From Saururus chinensis (lineage: Eukaryota > Streptophyta > Magnoliopsida > Piperales > Saururaceae): DNA of 64,000 nt. A program made the translations under genes and the position numbers. The stretch spans positions 1,464,001 through 1,528,000 of the forward strand of contig CP141147.1 in the NCBI GenBank assembly GCA_035235625.1. Reading direction: 5' to 3'. Of the stretch, positions 1 to 12,218 are shown piece after piece. A model generated the notes under the pieces. The model was not told the origin of the DNA, did not search any database, and was given only the letters and a program-made list of their open reading frames with translations. Positions within the stretch are counted from its first letter, which is position 1, and every line of letters starts with the position of its first letter.

Positions 1-235
1 AGCTTCACCCAAAAATGGAGGAGAATTGAAATCTCTACAAAAAGGAAACAAGAGAATCCCTTCCTAAAAAAGGAAAAAGAGAAGAATTCAAAGCTTTACC
101 CAAGAAATAATAAGAGAATTTAAAGCTTTGCTAAAAAGAAAGATGAAAAGGAAAAGGTAGATAGTTCAAAGATTAACCCAAAAACAGGAAGAGAACTTAA
201 AGCTTTAACAAAAAAGAAAAAAGTAAAATTGTACT
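1..235. repeat. A-rich ~60-bp imperfect tandem repeat
   Basis: The stretch repeats a purine-rich unit of about 60 bases centred on AAAGCTTTA followed by a run of A. At least three units are visible, near 90, 120-140 and 205. There is no coding signal. It continues off the left edge of the window, so its full extent is unknown. Confidence 0.55.
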
Positions 236-980
236 CATATGGGATCCCTAATTTAAGACTGGAAGACTACAAATGATATGTGAGTCATTTAACTCAACAA
301 GTACATTTTTTAAGGACACTCGGCTCCTTGACTGATGCCTGATGAACAGGGATCTAAACATGATACATAAGAGAGCTTTGATTTATATCTGCCCTCTTAT
401 GGTATATAAGATGGCAGGTCACGGAGCTCCTTGGGGAGAGAGTACAACTCACTCACCCCTTTACACACTTTATATGGCAGACCTCTCTCCATCGACAACC
501 AGAGGTCGAACGAACAACGGACCACTCGCTGGATTGCCAAGCAAGTGCATTTCGGCTGCACTAGTCAGTATTTAATTTTTGGAATCTGCAGAGAGCCATA
601 AGTTTGGATGCCCGGTTTGGACCAATAATTGCCCAAAGCCCTCTCCTAGTCAATAACTTGTGGGGTTAGCTGGGCCCTTAATTGTGCTAGTTGGCCAATT
701 GATTAACCCTTGAATCATACTTAGAACAAGTTTTCTTGGATGGAGGTTTGGCACGTATAAAAAAGCGAAGCTACACGTTTACTTGCAGAGAATCAAGCGT
801 TCAGTTTCCACCCTTCTTATTATCCCGACCACCATGTCAAGCAGGTGCTTTGGATCACTTGGGAATTTTTTTTAGAATTAGACCTCACAATCGGCCAAAA
901 TATAAATTTAGGCAAGGTAAATCGATTTTGCACAATTAGACTTACACACATTCGACTTTCCCACACACACGCTTGAATTG
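236..980. other. No gene recognised; possible LTR-like remnant
   Basis: I see no protein similarity here. A TATA-like GGTATATAAG lies at 401-410, followed by a GC-richer stretch to about 560. That is the kind of layout seen in plant LTR promoters, but there are no paired LTR, primer-binding site or target duplication to support it. Confidence 0.2.
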
Positions 981-1957
981 CTGATAATACCCTTAGGGTA
1001 ATCGGAATGAAAAGTTATGACCCTACTTTACTATTTGCATCCCAAATTTAGATTTGTTTTTCCCTCCGGCACTCTCGACTGTTCCCAGATTTCCACTCAC
1101 TTTAGGCAACCCCTCATCCAACTGTATTTCCCCTCCGCCACCTTCTTCTCCACAGGTATCGCTCTTACAATCACATTTTTCGTGTTTGAAAGTTCCAATT
1201 TATTTATTCTTCGGTCTCGACCCATCCTGGCTTTTATCTATCCTACGACGATCACTCATCAGGCTGAATTCCTCCCCCCCCCGGCGATAACCATACTGTT
1301 TAAGCATTCTCCTCCTACTGCATCTGTCATCCAGTGGAACTCTTAGCCCAGAGAAAGTTCCAATTTGTTTCCATCCTTCGCTCTCCACTCCAGTGATCTC
1401 TCACTCCGGCTGTCATTTCCTAACCGGAGACATATATTGAGGCCACTTTCTCCCCCTCCAAAAAGCAACAATACTAACTAGTCGTCTTCCTGCCGTCCCT
1501 CTTATCCAGCCAGCTGCATCCTGAATTTTGGTGTTTGGCCCTATTCTCTATTTTGCCTCTTCCCTTGGCCATATGACCAATCTCTCTAGTAGTTGATCAA
1601 TAGTGGATGATATAAATGGCAAGGTAAGATCCTACAATACTGGTTGGTTAATTGAAGAATCAAATATCTTGTTTCGGTGTATTATATGGTTTGGTTTGAA
1701 ATTTAATGATATGTGTGATGAAATGTTCGGTAGATCTTAATAAAAGTTAAATGAGCAATTTCATAATAGGTGTGTAAATTGGACGTATGTACTACTATGA
1801 TTGGTTAATTTGATGTCTTAAGATAAATTTGGTCTAAATATTTGAAGGATGTGATCTGATTATAAAAGACAAAAAGGAAATCTCACATGATATAAATATT
1901 ATAGGTAGGCAAAGGAAGAAAAATAGAGTTGATTAGTTTAGGTGGACCCATGCTGTG
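981..1957. other. Pyrimidine-rich then AT-rich noncoding stretch
   Basis: From about 1040 to 1570 the plus strand is rich in TCC/CTC and resembles a plant promoter or 5' leader. A donor-like GTAAGA follows at about 1624 and the sequence then becomes AT-rich and intron-like. Short frames here show no recognisable protein. It could be the 5' remnant of the LRR fragment at 3267, with an intron between, but this is inference. Confidence 0.25.
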
Positions 1958-3230
1958 TTATATGTGATATGATGAATATCAAAGGGGAGACCATAGAAGC
2001 AATTTTGTATGCTTTAGACAAAGTTAACCGATAGGGCCTAACTGTTGACTAGTAGAATATAAGTAAGTAGTTAAAGTAAATTGTGTGGTTAGTAAACTTG
2101 ATATAGTCTGGTATATATATGGGTAGATTGATCTTGTCAAATGTAAATTGTGTATTTGGTGCTTAGTTTGCATGCATGGCTTTGAAGGACTATTGAAGCG
2201 TGGGCCATAATTCTTTGAGGATCAAAATTTAGTTGGTAGGCTAAGTCTAGAAAATAATGCTCATTAATTTATTTTGAACCATTCTGTGTGATATGTGATT
2301 TGTGATATGATGAATACTGAGGAGCCCATATAAGCAAATATATATGTTATAGACCAAGTTAATTGATAAGGCCGAACTGTTAACTAGTAGATTTTAGATA
2401 GGTTTTTTATGCAAAGTACATTGTGTGCGCATTAGACTTGATATAGTTAGGTCTATATATATGGGTAGATTAATAAGAGTGTATTTTAGTGATCTTGTCA
2501 AATGAGGCTTGTGTCTTTGGCAATTAGTTTGCATGCATGGCATTAAAGGAATGCAAAAACATGGGCCGTAATTCTTTGAGCATCAATATTTTGTTGGTAG
2601 GCTAAGTCTGGAAAATAGTGTTCATTAATTTATTTTTAATCATTCTTTGTAATATGTGATATGACGAATATGAAGTGGGATCCCATTTAAGCAAGTATAT
2701 ATGCTATAGACCAAGTTAACTGATAGGGCTTAACTGTTGACCGGTAGATTTTTGGTTGGTTTTTTATGCAAAATACATTGTGTGGACATTAGACTTGATA
2801 TAGTTAGGTCTATATATATGGGTAGATTAATAGGAGTGTATGTTAGTGATCTTGTCAAATGTAGCTTGTGTCTTTGGTGATTAGTTTGCATGCATGGCAT
2901 TAAAGGAATGCAAAAGCATGGGCCGTAATTCTTTGACGATCAAAATTTTGTTGGTAGGCTAAGTCTGGAAAATAATGCTTATTAGTTTATTTTTAATCAT
3001 TCTCTTTAATATGTGATATGATGAATGCCAAGGGGAGCCATTGATGCAAGTTTATATACTAGAGACCAAGTTAACTGATAGGGCCTAACTGTTGATTGGT
3101 AGATTTTAGGTTGATTTTTTATGCAAAGTACATTATGTGGATATTAGACTTGATATAATTAGTTCTATATATGGGTAGATGAATTGATAGTAGGCTACTA
3201 TATGGCTTAGTATATAAGGTTATTACAAAA
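1958..3230. repeat. ~355-bp tandem repeat, about 3.5 units
   Basis: Three near-complete units begin near 1960, 2304 and 2660, and a partial fourth near 3015. Each contains, in order, a GATATGATGAAT start, a segment like GTTAACTGATAGGGC, a GGGTAGATTGAT segment, TTTGCATGCATGGC, and GGTAGGCTAAGTCT. Units differ by scattered substitutions and small indels, so the array is not recent. A second direct repeat of about 40 bp is doubled at about 3198-3276. The array ends immediately before the LRR fragment. Confidence 0.85.
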
Positions 3231-3266
3231 TTAACTACTATATGGCTTAGTATATAAGGTTATTAC

Positions 3267-3612
3267 AAAGTTAGTTGACTGGTAGATGAGATATGCAATC
3301 TACAATCACTGCATAGCTTAAACTTGTCGCAGATTCACTTGATTGGAAAAATACCGAAGGACATTGGTAGCTTTAGTAACTTGGAATCACTTGACTTGTC
3401 TCAGAACGGGCTTAGTGGAACAATCCCCAATAGCATATCACTTATATATTCACTGAGTTACTTGAACTTGTCGTATAACAATCTGTCTGGAAAAATTCCA
3501 ATTGGACACCAGCTTCGAATTCTTGAACAACCATCCATCTACGCCGGGAATCCTTCTGTGCGGACCGCCACTTCCAAAACAGTGCTCAAGTCATTGAACA
3601 CCTAAAAATCCA
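3267..3612 (+). pseudogene. LRR receptor-like protein fragment (broken)
   Basis: The frame encodes the C-terminal leucine-rich repeats of a plant receptor-like protein or kinase. From about 3280 one can read NLQSLHSLNLS, then IPKDIGSFSNLESLDLSQN, then SYLNLSYNNLSGKIP, which are plant-specific LxxLxxLxLxxNxLSGxIP repeats. These are followed by the family's C-cap lead-in with GNPS. The usual CGPPLPKQC that should follow GNPS is readable only in another frame, so a small indel near 3553 shifts the frame and leads to an early stop. Only two to three of the usual 20 or more repeats are present, with no signal peptide, membrane segment or kinase. It is a truncated relic just after the tandem repeat array. 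Confidence 0.8.
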
Positions 3613-3784
3613 AGAGTTAAAGACAACTAACTGTTAGTGAAGAAGGATAAAGACCAGTATCGATTTGATGGCATGGGGATTTCTAGAAGGTTTTTTATGC
3701 CGTGAATAGAGTGGTTGTTTTTTAGGTTTCTTTGACGTAATGAATAATATGGTTCTGGGAGTGGTCCTGCAGGCAACCAGAATT

Positions 3785-4470
3785 TAGAAAATTAGAGTTT
3801 CTGACCACTGAATTGTTGCTACTCCCTCCGAAAAGTTAGAATGAAATAACTGGGAGCTAAATTATCTTATAGAAAATCCTAATTCCCTTTGATCATTGAA
3901 AACTATGCTGTATTACTTATGACATTTTGGTTGTGACCTTGTTTGTGTGTAAATTAGTTTCGTTTAGTTTGTTCTTATGTTTACCACAAGCAAGCACAAC
4001 CTCTTAATTTACGTTTTTACATCTTTTTTACCCTAATATGATCATTTTCTCTCCTGATCAACCAGGATTTACAAGGTTTGAGTTTATCTCGCTGCTAAAT
4101 TGTTGCTACTCCCTCCCAAAAGTAATAATGAAATAATTGGGAGCTAAATTATCTTCCAGAAAATCCTTCTCTTCGATCATTGAAAACTATTATGTACTCC
4201 CTCTTTCCCTCAGTAATGATTCCATTTAATTTTTCAAAATGAATTAAAATTAGTTCATTTTTTTTAAAAATGAAGCTATTATTACTATGACTTTTTGGTT
4301 GACACCTTGTGTGCATTTAAATTTTGTTTCTTCCTTTGTCAATGAGGAAGGCTTGGTTTCTTCTTATTTTTACCACAAGCAAGCACAACCTCTTAATCTA
4401 TGTTTCTACATTCTTTTTACCTTAAATAATAATTTTATCTCCTAATCAATACTAACGTTTTCATAAGTAT
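3785..4470. repeat. Direct duplication of ~240 bp, one copy with an insertion
   Basis: Segment 3795-4030 (TTGTTGCTACTCCCTCC ... ACCACAAGCAAGCACAACC) recurs at 4095-4430. The second copy has about 90 extra bases near 4195-4290 starting GTACTCCCTCTTTCC. CTCCCTC at such boundaries resembles ends of Stowaway-type miniature transposons, so the extra piece may be a small MITE-like insertion. Terminal inverted repeats and a TA duplication were not confirmed. Confidence 0.6.
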
Positions 4471-5249
4471 TTGCACAGTCATTTAATGGTATGTAACGTA
4501 AACAGCTAAAGGCCTTGAAAGTGATCTTTTAGAATTTGTAAGTTTTTCGGCAAAGAGTGTGATATAGACAAATCAGATACGGTAACTCGTTCGATACCAA
4601 AAAGACATGAATAGTTCATTCCAATATAATCAATAACCATGAAGCATATTAAATGTAGTTGCTCAGGCAAATTCACTCACAATCGGAACGCATTTGATAT
4701 ATGTAAAGCCACGGAGAAGAATTCGGACATCGGTTGGGTGTAGCTCCAGTAAGCAACAGTTTGAGCTGGTCCTGCTTGGTTATAAATTTGTCCATCATAT
4801 CTTGACTCAGCCACTTCCCCTGAATAATTGTTTTTTGTACACATAATGATCTAAATTTGTATATCTTTTGACCAAAAGGCACATGAGAATCCTATAATTT
4901 AAAATCTAATTACTCCTGAATATTTATTCATGGATTAGAAAAATAAGGAAAGAAAGTGGAAGTCAAATTATAGGACCTTTGGATTTTTGAAGGAAGAACT
5001 AAAAAGCTATAAGTTTTTAGTATAAGTTTTTTCCATATTACCTCACACAATATGTAAATATTTCATCTTCCCTGATTTTCTAAAAAATATTCCATGAAAT
5101 CTGGTTCACTTGAAATTTTAAAAAAATGGGCCAAAATACCCCTACAGTAAGGGTGTTTACAATTGTGTAAACCCACCGATGAAGGCGCATAAACGCAGAA
5201 TGATTAGTGAGCCGACAATTTGAGACTTTACACCAAAATTCCCACACTA
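4471..5249. other. AT-rich noncoding; possible MULE end near 4990-5170
   Basis: No gene is recognised. The stretch TTTTTTCCATATTACCT at about 5028 is echoed by TTTTTTCCATATTGCCT at about 7252, and both are followed by 'ATG(C)CCC(C)TA' tracts typical of the ends of plant Mutator-like elements. The CACTA element begins inside this stretch at 5250. Confidence 0.25.
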
Positions 5250-5923
5250 CACTACAACAAAAAATACTATTAGCAATGCAATAAAAAAATATTATTTAAA
5301 ACTATTTTTTTGCTACACTTAAATAAGTGTCTTAAAAAATAACTATTTGTGATACATTTTCTAAAGTATAGCAAATAGTAGCACTATTTATGATGCTTAA
5401 TAATAAGCGTCACAAATAGTATTAGGTTTGTTTTTTAAAAGTTACAATTATTTGCTACTAAAAAATTTAGAAACCACTTATTTTATTTGGGACGCTCATT
5501 GTCAAGTGTCACAATTGCATTATATTTTATTGTATATTATATATTTTAATATATAATAAATAAATACAAAAACTTTTAAATTAATTTCTATTTAGTTTCT
5601 TTCCTCTCCTCTTTAGAGTTGGGGCTCATGCTGGTGTAAAAGAGAGAAGGAAGAGAGAGGGGGAGAGAGAAAGAAAAGAGAAAGAAGAGAAAATGAGAGA
5701 GAAAGGGACAAACATAAAGTGAAAGAGAAGAGAGATATAGAGTATACACAATTATAATAAATTTGACATGGATTAAAATAAGACGAGTGAGAGGGTTCTC
5801 AAACTCCGGAGAGGAGGGGGAGAGAACATGATAATTTAATTTGAATTTTTAGAAAAAATTTAATATATTTTTAAAAATAAAAAAATAAAAGGTATTAAGG
5901 ACGGATAGGAATATGTGTTACCA
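5250..5923 (+). mobile_element. CACTA-type element, left end only (E1)
   Basis: The terminus reads CACTACAACAAAAAATAC, the classic CACTA (En/Spm) end, followed by subterminal copies of a motif ending in ..GCGTCAC/..AGCAATGC at 5260-5520. A purine-rich GA tract at 5640-5740 then follows, as in the complete relatives in this window. The element is cut by an LTR starting at 5924 and no matching right end was found, so it is a fragment. No transposase frame is visible. Confidence 0.7.
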
Positions 5924-6900
5924 TGTAACACCCCAAAATTTAAATGTTTTGAAAATTCAAACATTTGGGCCCATAAACAAGTTTTACAACTCAATGTCGT
6001 TTTTCTTAACATTGGAATATTTTGAGGGCGATTCCTTAGACAAAGCTTTAAGGTTGTCTGAAGGGCTATAAGAGATAAATACATTGAGCCCAAGAACATG
6101 TAAATCCAACACGAGATCGTAGGCTACAGCCTCGAGAAGCATGTCATGGCTGGCCCCACTTTAATTTCACAAGATAAGGTACCTTACGTGGTCTTGTTTC
6201 GAATGGATCGTCGATTCGAGTACAACGGTGCCAAGAACAAGTGATTTCCAATTCGAGGCGAGGGGAGTTACACTTGTTGAATTTTTAAATTATGTTTAGA
6301 GTAAAAGATGAAATGTTAAAAAAAATTATTGATGTCAATAGGGTGGGCTGATGCCACTTGCCATGGCAGGTTCACCTGTCGTAGCATGTTAGCCTGCAGG
6401 CTAGACTTGCTATCAGATGCATACCTGTGTTGTGCATTCAATAGCCCCCATTTCCTATAAATTGGTAAAGGGCGGGGAGGTTCAAACTCACCCCACACCC
6501 TTCTTCTCCCCTCTCTTTTGACCTCTGCCTTGTGTAAAACTTTTAATCTCTCTTTCTAAGTCATTTTTAGCCCAATTTCTTCCTTTCAAAAATTGATCCT
6601 AGCTAATTCGATAGTTCTCTACGTCGTAGAAGATTCCGTTTTTTGAATTAGCTGCTACTCTAAAGGTGACACACGACTTGGGGTTAGGGGAGGCTCCGTC
6701 TATCAATTTTGAGTCAAAAGAAAAAAAACGTCCTAATGCAAGGGGAGCTTCGTTCACAGCTTCCAAGCCCGAAATGAGTTTGGTCCTAGCACAAGGAGAA
6801 GCTCTATCCGCCATTTCTGAGTCTAGAAGGAATTTTGTCTCAGCATGAGGGGAGATTCCGCCTGCCACTTGTAAGCCCAGGAACAAAATAAGGCAAAACT
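5924..6900 (+). mobile_element. Gypsy-type LTR, family A, 3' truncated
   Basis: It starts TGTAACACCCC, the usual start of this class of plant Ty3/gypsy LTR, and aligns with the other family A LTRs in the window: GGGCCCAT near 5968, the AAGAACATG box near 6090, and TATAAA near 6457. The ~55-60-bp repeats with GGGGAGxxTCCG in the presumed R/U5 region (6660-6870) are also shared. Similarity to the solo LTR at 12219 fades after about 6900, so roughly the last 1 kb is missing. It interrupts the CACTA fragment E1. Confidence 0.7.
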
Positions 6901-7538
6901 AAATTTTCTTAATTATTATGAGAAATCAGTCCTTCAAAAAGGTGTGGGCTGCTGCTTGTGCTGCTAATGGAATGCCGACACTTTTAATTCCCAATGCAAG
7001 AACATATCTAGTTAAGCTAATCTCGTTCATTGGAAAATGCAAGGGTATTGGTATTCACGTTTAGGTAATTTAATGTCGAAAGTATTTTATAATCATTGTC
7101 CTTAAATCATATGAATTTCATTTCTTAATAATAACCTTCACAAATCCTAATATAAATTAGAACTTAAATTATTGAAGCCATTTTAGTTCACTTATTTATG
7201 GTAGCTTATTTATGATTAGTTTTTATGGATATGCCCCTTTCCTTTAAGGGTTTTTTCCATATTGCCTGGCCAAAGAATGGAAAATTCCATATTCCCTAGA
7301 TTTTAAACGGAAATGCTATATGACCTATTTATGGACAAAAATGCCCTTACGTTTCTATTATATCATATGTTATAAAGTAGAGAGTAATAAATGAACACCG
7401 AAACAGTGATGCACCATCCCAGTGTGCCGGGAGTCATCGGCGGCAAATGGAAGCTGCCGGCAGGAGGTAACCATCGGTGACTCCCCGGAAAGCGTTGATG
7501 AACAAGAAAAAAATGTTTTTTGACATTGCAGACATTGT
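6901..7538. other. No gene recognised
   Basis: AT-rich sequence with no convincing frame. At 7225-7345 there is a TTTTTTCCATATTGCC / AAATGCCCTTA tract of the kind found at Mutator-like element ends, possibly the outer part of the element whose fragment is described at 7539. Confidence 0.25.
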
Positions 7539-7730
7539 GTGAGTGCTCCAAAGGTTGCATTTCACAGAATCGATCCTTATTTTACACCGATCATGGATAG
7601 GATTGGTATTTTCATCCATTATAACGGAGAGGTAATCAATGATGGCATGTATATTGGTCGAATGGCATGGTTGATGAACATTCATCCATCGGTGAGCTTC
7701 GAAGAGCTGCTGGGGCAAGTCAAAGCATGA
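7539..7730 (+). pseudogene. Possible Mutator-like (MULE) transposase N-terminal fragment
   Basis: A 63-residue frame reads ..RIGIFIHYNGEVINDGMYIG.. followed by a stretch ending SFEELLGQV. This resembles the start of plant MuDR-type transposases, where a short beta-rich domain of the form 'HYNGxWxxxxxY.GG....' precedes the DDE region. Nothing downstream continues the protein; a CACTA-type element starts 40 bp further on. A TIR-like tract lies upstream at about 7230-7345. I recognise the pattern but cannot confirm it without a profile search. Confidence 0.35.
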
Positions 7731-7770
7731 CTTTTCGTCAATGATAATATCAGTTTGAAGTATTTAATTC

Positions 7771-10700
7771 AACTAATACAAAACTTACTATTAGCTATGC
7801 ACACATAAGCGTCGCCAAAAATAACTAATTGTGACATATAAAAAAGCGCCGCAAAAAATCACCATTTGCGATGCTTTGCATTAAGCGTCGCGACATATAG
7901 AAAAAATGTACCAAAAAAATCACCATTAGCGATACTTTGTATTAAGCGTCGCTAATAGTCATATGTTAACGACACATAGTATTAAGTGTCGCTAATACTA
8001 AACATATTAGCGACGCTTTATCTTATGCGTCACTAATACTTATATATGTATTAAGTTTTTTAAAAAAAATTTATTTGTGATGCCTTTTTTAAGCGTCGCT
8101 AATAGATATGCATTTAACATAAAAAATTAAAAATTTAAATATATTAGTGATGCTTGTAAACAAGTGTCGCTAATATATTTATTAATTAATTTTATTTAAT
8201 ATATAATTATATAATAGAGAGAGAGACGAGAGAGGGGAGAGATGGAGGAAGATAGAGAGGAGAGGAGAGAGAGGGGAGTGGAGAAGGAGGGGGGAGAGAG
8301 GAGAGGAGATAGAGGGGAGAGAGAGAGGGAGGAAGAGAGAGAGGGAGATGAGAGATAGAGAGATGGAGGAGAGAGAGAAAGGGAGGAAGAGAGAGAAAAG
8401 AGGGAGAGAGATATGAGGGAGGAAGAAAGGAGAGAAGAGAGAGAAAGAGGGGAGAGAGGGGTGGGAAAATGATTAATTATAATTTAAAAAAATAAAAAAT
8501 GTATAGTAGTGATGGATACTCTTATGCGTCACTACTATGCTCAGGTAGTAGTGACACATAGTCTATGTGTCGCTACTAGCCGAGTATAGTAGCGATGCAT
8601 ACCAGTATGCGTCGCTACTAACTTATGTAGTAGTGACACATACAAATATGAGTAGCTCCTACAATTTAAAAAAATAAAACAAAAGAGAGAGAAAGGGGAG
8701 GGAGGAGAGAGTGAGGAAGAGAGAGAGGGGGGGAGAGGGAGGAAGAGAGAGAGGAGAGGAGATGGCGGGGGCGAGAGAGGACAGAGAGAGGGAGGAAGAG
8801 ACAGAGGGAGAGGAGAGATAAAGAGAGGGAGGAGAGATAGAGAGAGAAAGAGGGGAGAGAGGCTAGAGAGAGAGAGAGAGGGGTGGAAAAATAATTAATT
8901 ATATATTATTTTTTATAAATAAAAAAATAAAATATTTATAGTAGTGACATATACTGGTATGCGTTGCTACTATACTCAAGTAGTAGCAATGCATAGGTCT
9001 ATGCGTTGCTACTAGCCAAGTATAGTAGCATTGTATACCACTATGTGTCGCTACTGACTTATGTAGTAGAGACGCATATAGGTATGCATCGCTACTACAA
9101 GTTTTTTAAACAAAAATTTAAACAAGAGAGAGTGGAGGCATGAGAAAGTTAGGAAGAGAGGGGGGTGAGGGAGGAAGAGAGAGAGGAGAGAGAGGGAGGA
9201 AGAGAGAGAGAGAGAGAGAGTGAGAGAGAGAGAGGGGAGGAGATAGAGGGGAGAGGAGGAGGGGAGAGAGAGGGAGGAAGAGAGAGGGACAAAAGAGATA
9301 GAGAGAGAAAGGAGAGAGAGGAAAGGGAGGAAGGGAGAGAGAGAAAGAGGAAAAGAGAGAAAGAGGGGAAGGAGGGTAGAGAGAGATGAAAGAAGAGACA
9401 GAAGAGAGAGGGGTGGAAAAATGATTGATTATATATTATTTTTTATAATTTAAAAAAATAAAAAATATATAGTAGTGGCGTATACTGGTATGTATCGCTA
9501 CTATACTCAGGTAGTAGTGACGCATAGGCCTATGCGTCGCTATTAGACTAGTTTAGTAGCGACGTATACCAGTATGCATCGCTACTAACTTATGTAGTAG
9601 TGACAAATACAGGTATGCACCACTACAACAATTTTTTGTAAAAAAAATTAAACAAAAGAGACAGAGAGGGAGGAGAGAGAGGGAGGAAGAGAGAGGGAGG
9701 AGAGAGATAGAGGGATGAAGAGGGGGGGGTGGAAGAGAGAGAGAGAAAGAGAGAGAGGAGAGAGAGTGGAGAGGAGAAGGAGGGGGAGAGAGAGAGGATA
9801 GATTGAAAGAGGGAGGAAGAGAGAGAGGGAAAGGAGAGATAGAGAGAGATGGAGGAAGGGAGAGAGAAAGGATAGAAGAGAGAGAAAGAGGGGAGAGAGG
9901 GTTGAGAGAGAGAGAAAGGAGAGAAGAGAGGGAAGAGAGAGAGATGAGGGTAGAGGGAGAGAGAAGAGGGAGGAGAGAGAGAGAAAGAGAGGGTAGAGAG
10001 AGGGAGGAAGAATGAGGAGGAAGAGAGGGTAGAGAGAGTGAGCGAAGAGAGAGAATGAGGGGAGAGAGGGTGGAGACAGAGAAGAGAGAGAGAGAAAGAG
10101 ACTGTAGCGATGCATAAAGTATGCGTCGCTATTATACTAGTGTATTAGCGACGCAAACTTTATGCGTCACTAGTACACTAGTGTATTAGCGATGTATACA
10201 ATATGCGTCGCTAATATGCTAGTGTGTTAGCAACATATACTCTCTGCATCGCTAATACACAAATGTTTTTGGGACGCATACTTTATGCATCGCTAATAGC
10301 AACACATATTGTATGCGTCGCTAATAACAACACATATCGTATGCGTCGCTAATAACTTTTCTTTTAATCCCTCGCAGGCAAAAATTATGACTGAGCAGGT
10401 GGGAAAATTTTACCGCGTGGGTAAAATTGCCCGCGCGGTTTAGTTATTTAATCCCTCCCCCCGGCACCTCTCTCCTCCAGCTCCACCCCTGCCGCCCACC
10501 ACCGCTGTCCTACACCAGCCCCGCCATTGTTGTCTGCCGTCCCCAAGCTGCCACCTCCACCCCCCTCTTTCCACCACCGCCCCCCACCCAGTCCCCTCGT
10601 CCCCCTCTCCCACACCCCGTGGCCACCACCCCCCTCCGTCCTCCCGCTCCCCTCCTCTCTCCTCGTGCCCCCCCACCTGCACTCTCCCTCCCTCTCTGCC

Positions 10701-10870
10701 TATAGAGAGGGGAAGGCGGAAGGGGAGCGGGAGCGGGAGGGATGGGGCTGCTCCCCCCTCTCTCGCCATCCCCCCCCCCGCCACCACCTTTCCCTCTCTA
10801 TAAGCATAGAGGGAGGGGGTGCAGGTGGGGGGAGGGTGCGGGCAGCTGTGCGTGTCGCACAGTATATGGC
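7771..10870 (+). mobile_element. Noncoding CACTA-type element, right end lost (E2)
   Basis: The left end AACTAATACAAAAC is a decayed CACTACAACAAAA. A left subterminal array (7785-8200) of TATTAGCGACGC / GCGTCGCTAATA motifs follows, closely matching the left end of the element at 47041. Purine tracts (8215-8470, 8680-8880, 9125-9415, 9655-10090) alternate with facing motif pairs at about 8500-8640, 8935-9100, 9470-9640 and 10105-10350. A promoter-like cassette (10372-10460) and a C-rich block (10450-10860) complete the shared plan. The right subterminal array and terminus are missing; an LTR-like repeat abuts. No transposase is visible. Confidence 0.75.
10372..10460 (+). promoter_or_regulatory. 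Promoter-like cassette of E2
   Basis: Three GGGxAAAATT-type repeats (near 10375, 10400 and 10419) and the GC palindrome GCCCGCGCGG precede an AT core TTATTTAA at 10444-10451, right at the edge of the C-rich block. Equivalent cassettes occupy the same position in three other CACTA-type elements of this window. Promoter activity is inferred. Confidence 0.4.
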
Positions 10871-11858
10871 AAGGCCAAGTGATCCATTCTAGGCAGAGGT
10901 GTAATTGGCCAAGTGGGGCTGGCCCTCACTATTGCCGAGCCGAGGCAAAGCCCACGATGGCCAAATGGCCGATGGCTCACCGATAGCAATGACCCAAGAT
11001 GCATCCAAAGCGTCTAATCAGGTGGAGCAAGACAATAGGGGCAAAGAGGGGTCAGAAATGGCAACCCCTAACTGATACCGGGTCAAGGTAGGCTGGATGG
11101 AGTCCGTCTGGTAGCCAGACGATGACCGGAAACACACCGGCGTAAAAAAAAATGTCACGGACAGTGAGATATAAATATGAACAAAACTGACTAAAGTATC
11201 GGTAGCTCATAGAGGAGCGAAGAAAGCATGGCGGAGGCTCTAGCTAGCGCCTATGGGTTCCTAGTGGCCAAACGAAGATAAGTCTATTTGAGGGCGGCTA
11301 CAAATGGCATCAAAATCACCCTCCTGTGACCCAAAAACAAATATAAGAGGTGAGAAAAACCAAAGAAAAGACTGGTACCTTGTGGGGGAGTGAAGAGGAC
11401 ATGGCGGCAGTTATAGCCAGTACCTATGGACTCGTGGCGGTGAGGCAAAGAGGATCTGGCAAGAACCGACAGAATCCGAAGACGGAGGAGGGAGAACGGA
11501 TCAACTGGAAACTCACTCGGGTTTTCACAAAGTCACTGGACGTAAAAAAAATAACTGGACGTCTCATGTTCTGGAATTCATCTACCGGTCCAGAACTTAT
11601 ATTCTTTTTAATTTTTCCATTTATGTCTCTAATACTCATTAACCTCCTGGTTATACGTTGTACCTCCAAAATTTACACCAACAGCAAGTCGCGAGACCCG
11701 CGGCCTAGGACTAAGCCCCACACCCGACTCTACGGGTATAAATTCTAGGGTAAATATCCAAATACAAATACGTCAAAACGTCATATTTTTCCACCAAAAA
11801 TGACTAGGGAAATAGCAGGAAAATTACATAAAATCGTAGAACAAACAGGGACATTACA
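10871..11858 (-). mobile_element. LTR-like repeat, family B, copy 1 (minus)
   Basis: Read on the minus strand it starts TGTAATGTCCCTG at 11858, which has the form of a plant LTR start. The downstream part matches the segment ending at 16982, sharing the AATTT-rich leader and a GAGGTC/GGCGGC-rich body with phrases such as AAATGGC..CCCCTA. I cannot place its left boundary firmly. No primer-binding site or coding region is visible next to it, so solo-LTR status is only likely. Confidence 0.4.
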
Positions 11859-12213
11859 CATACTTATGCATGTGATCCCAATAACATAGTGAATTACATT
11901 AGTATGGAAAAAAATTATAACCGACAGCATAAAGGAGCATGTAACCTGCCTGCACACTAAGTTATGTGTCATCATATCGCAATCTACCTTCTGACAAAGC
12001 CAGAGCACACCCTGACACGAGTGAGCCTAGTCCCACAGATATGGAAATGAAAACATTAATCCAAAATTTTTAGATAATTATATAGTATATTTTAAAATAT
12101 TTGATAATATATTTTGGATTTAAAAAGTTTATAAAAGGAAATTAAGAGTATTTGCGACGCATAACACAAATACAATGTATTTTCTATTTAATATACTTTT
12201 TCGGTTCTAAAAG
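11859..12213. repeat. Repeat unit with TTTGCGACGC motifs, left part
   Basis: This unit (GAGCCTAGTCCCAC ... TAATATA) continues on the right side of the solo LTR at 14329. It is repeated again at 14590-15060 and partly at 15290-15420, giving a loose tandem array of about 690 bp. Motifs like TTTGCGACGCAT link it to the CACTA-type elements, so it may be the body of a diverged relative. Confidence 0.5.
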
Positions 12214-12218
12214 ACATC
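12214..12218. repeat. Target-site duplication, left (ACATC)
   Basis: ACATC precedes the solo LTR and ATATC follows it at 14329-14333, a 5-bp target duplication with one mismatch. Confidence 0.55.

Noticed and set aside
7363..7718. Two minus-strand frames opposite the MULE-like fragment
   Set aside because: They are reverse-strand shadows without domain; the plus-strand reading resembles a known transposase start.
9165..10115. Open frames of Glu/Arg/Gly or Leu/Ser/Pro in the purine tracts (also 30104-30359, 31018-31200, 47713-48117, 48259-48781, 54882-55466, 55627-56214, 56377-56868)
   Set aside because: They are dipeptide-like translations of GA/CT microsatellite DNA, open in several frames at once with no domain. 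They are by-products of composition.
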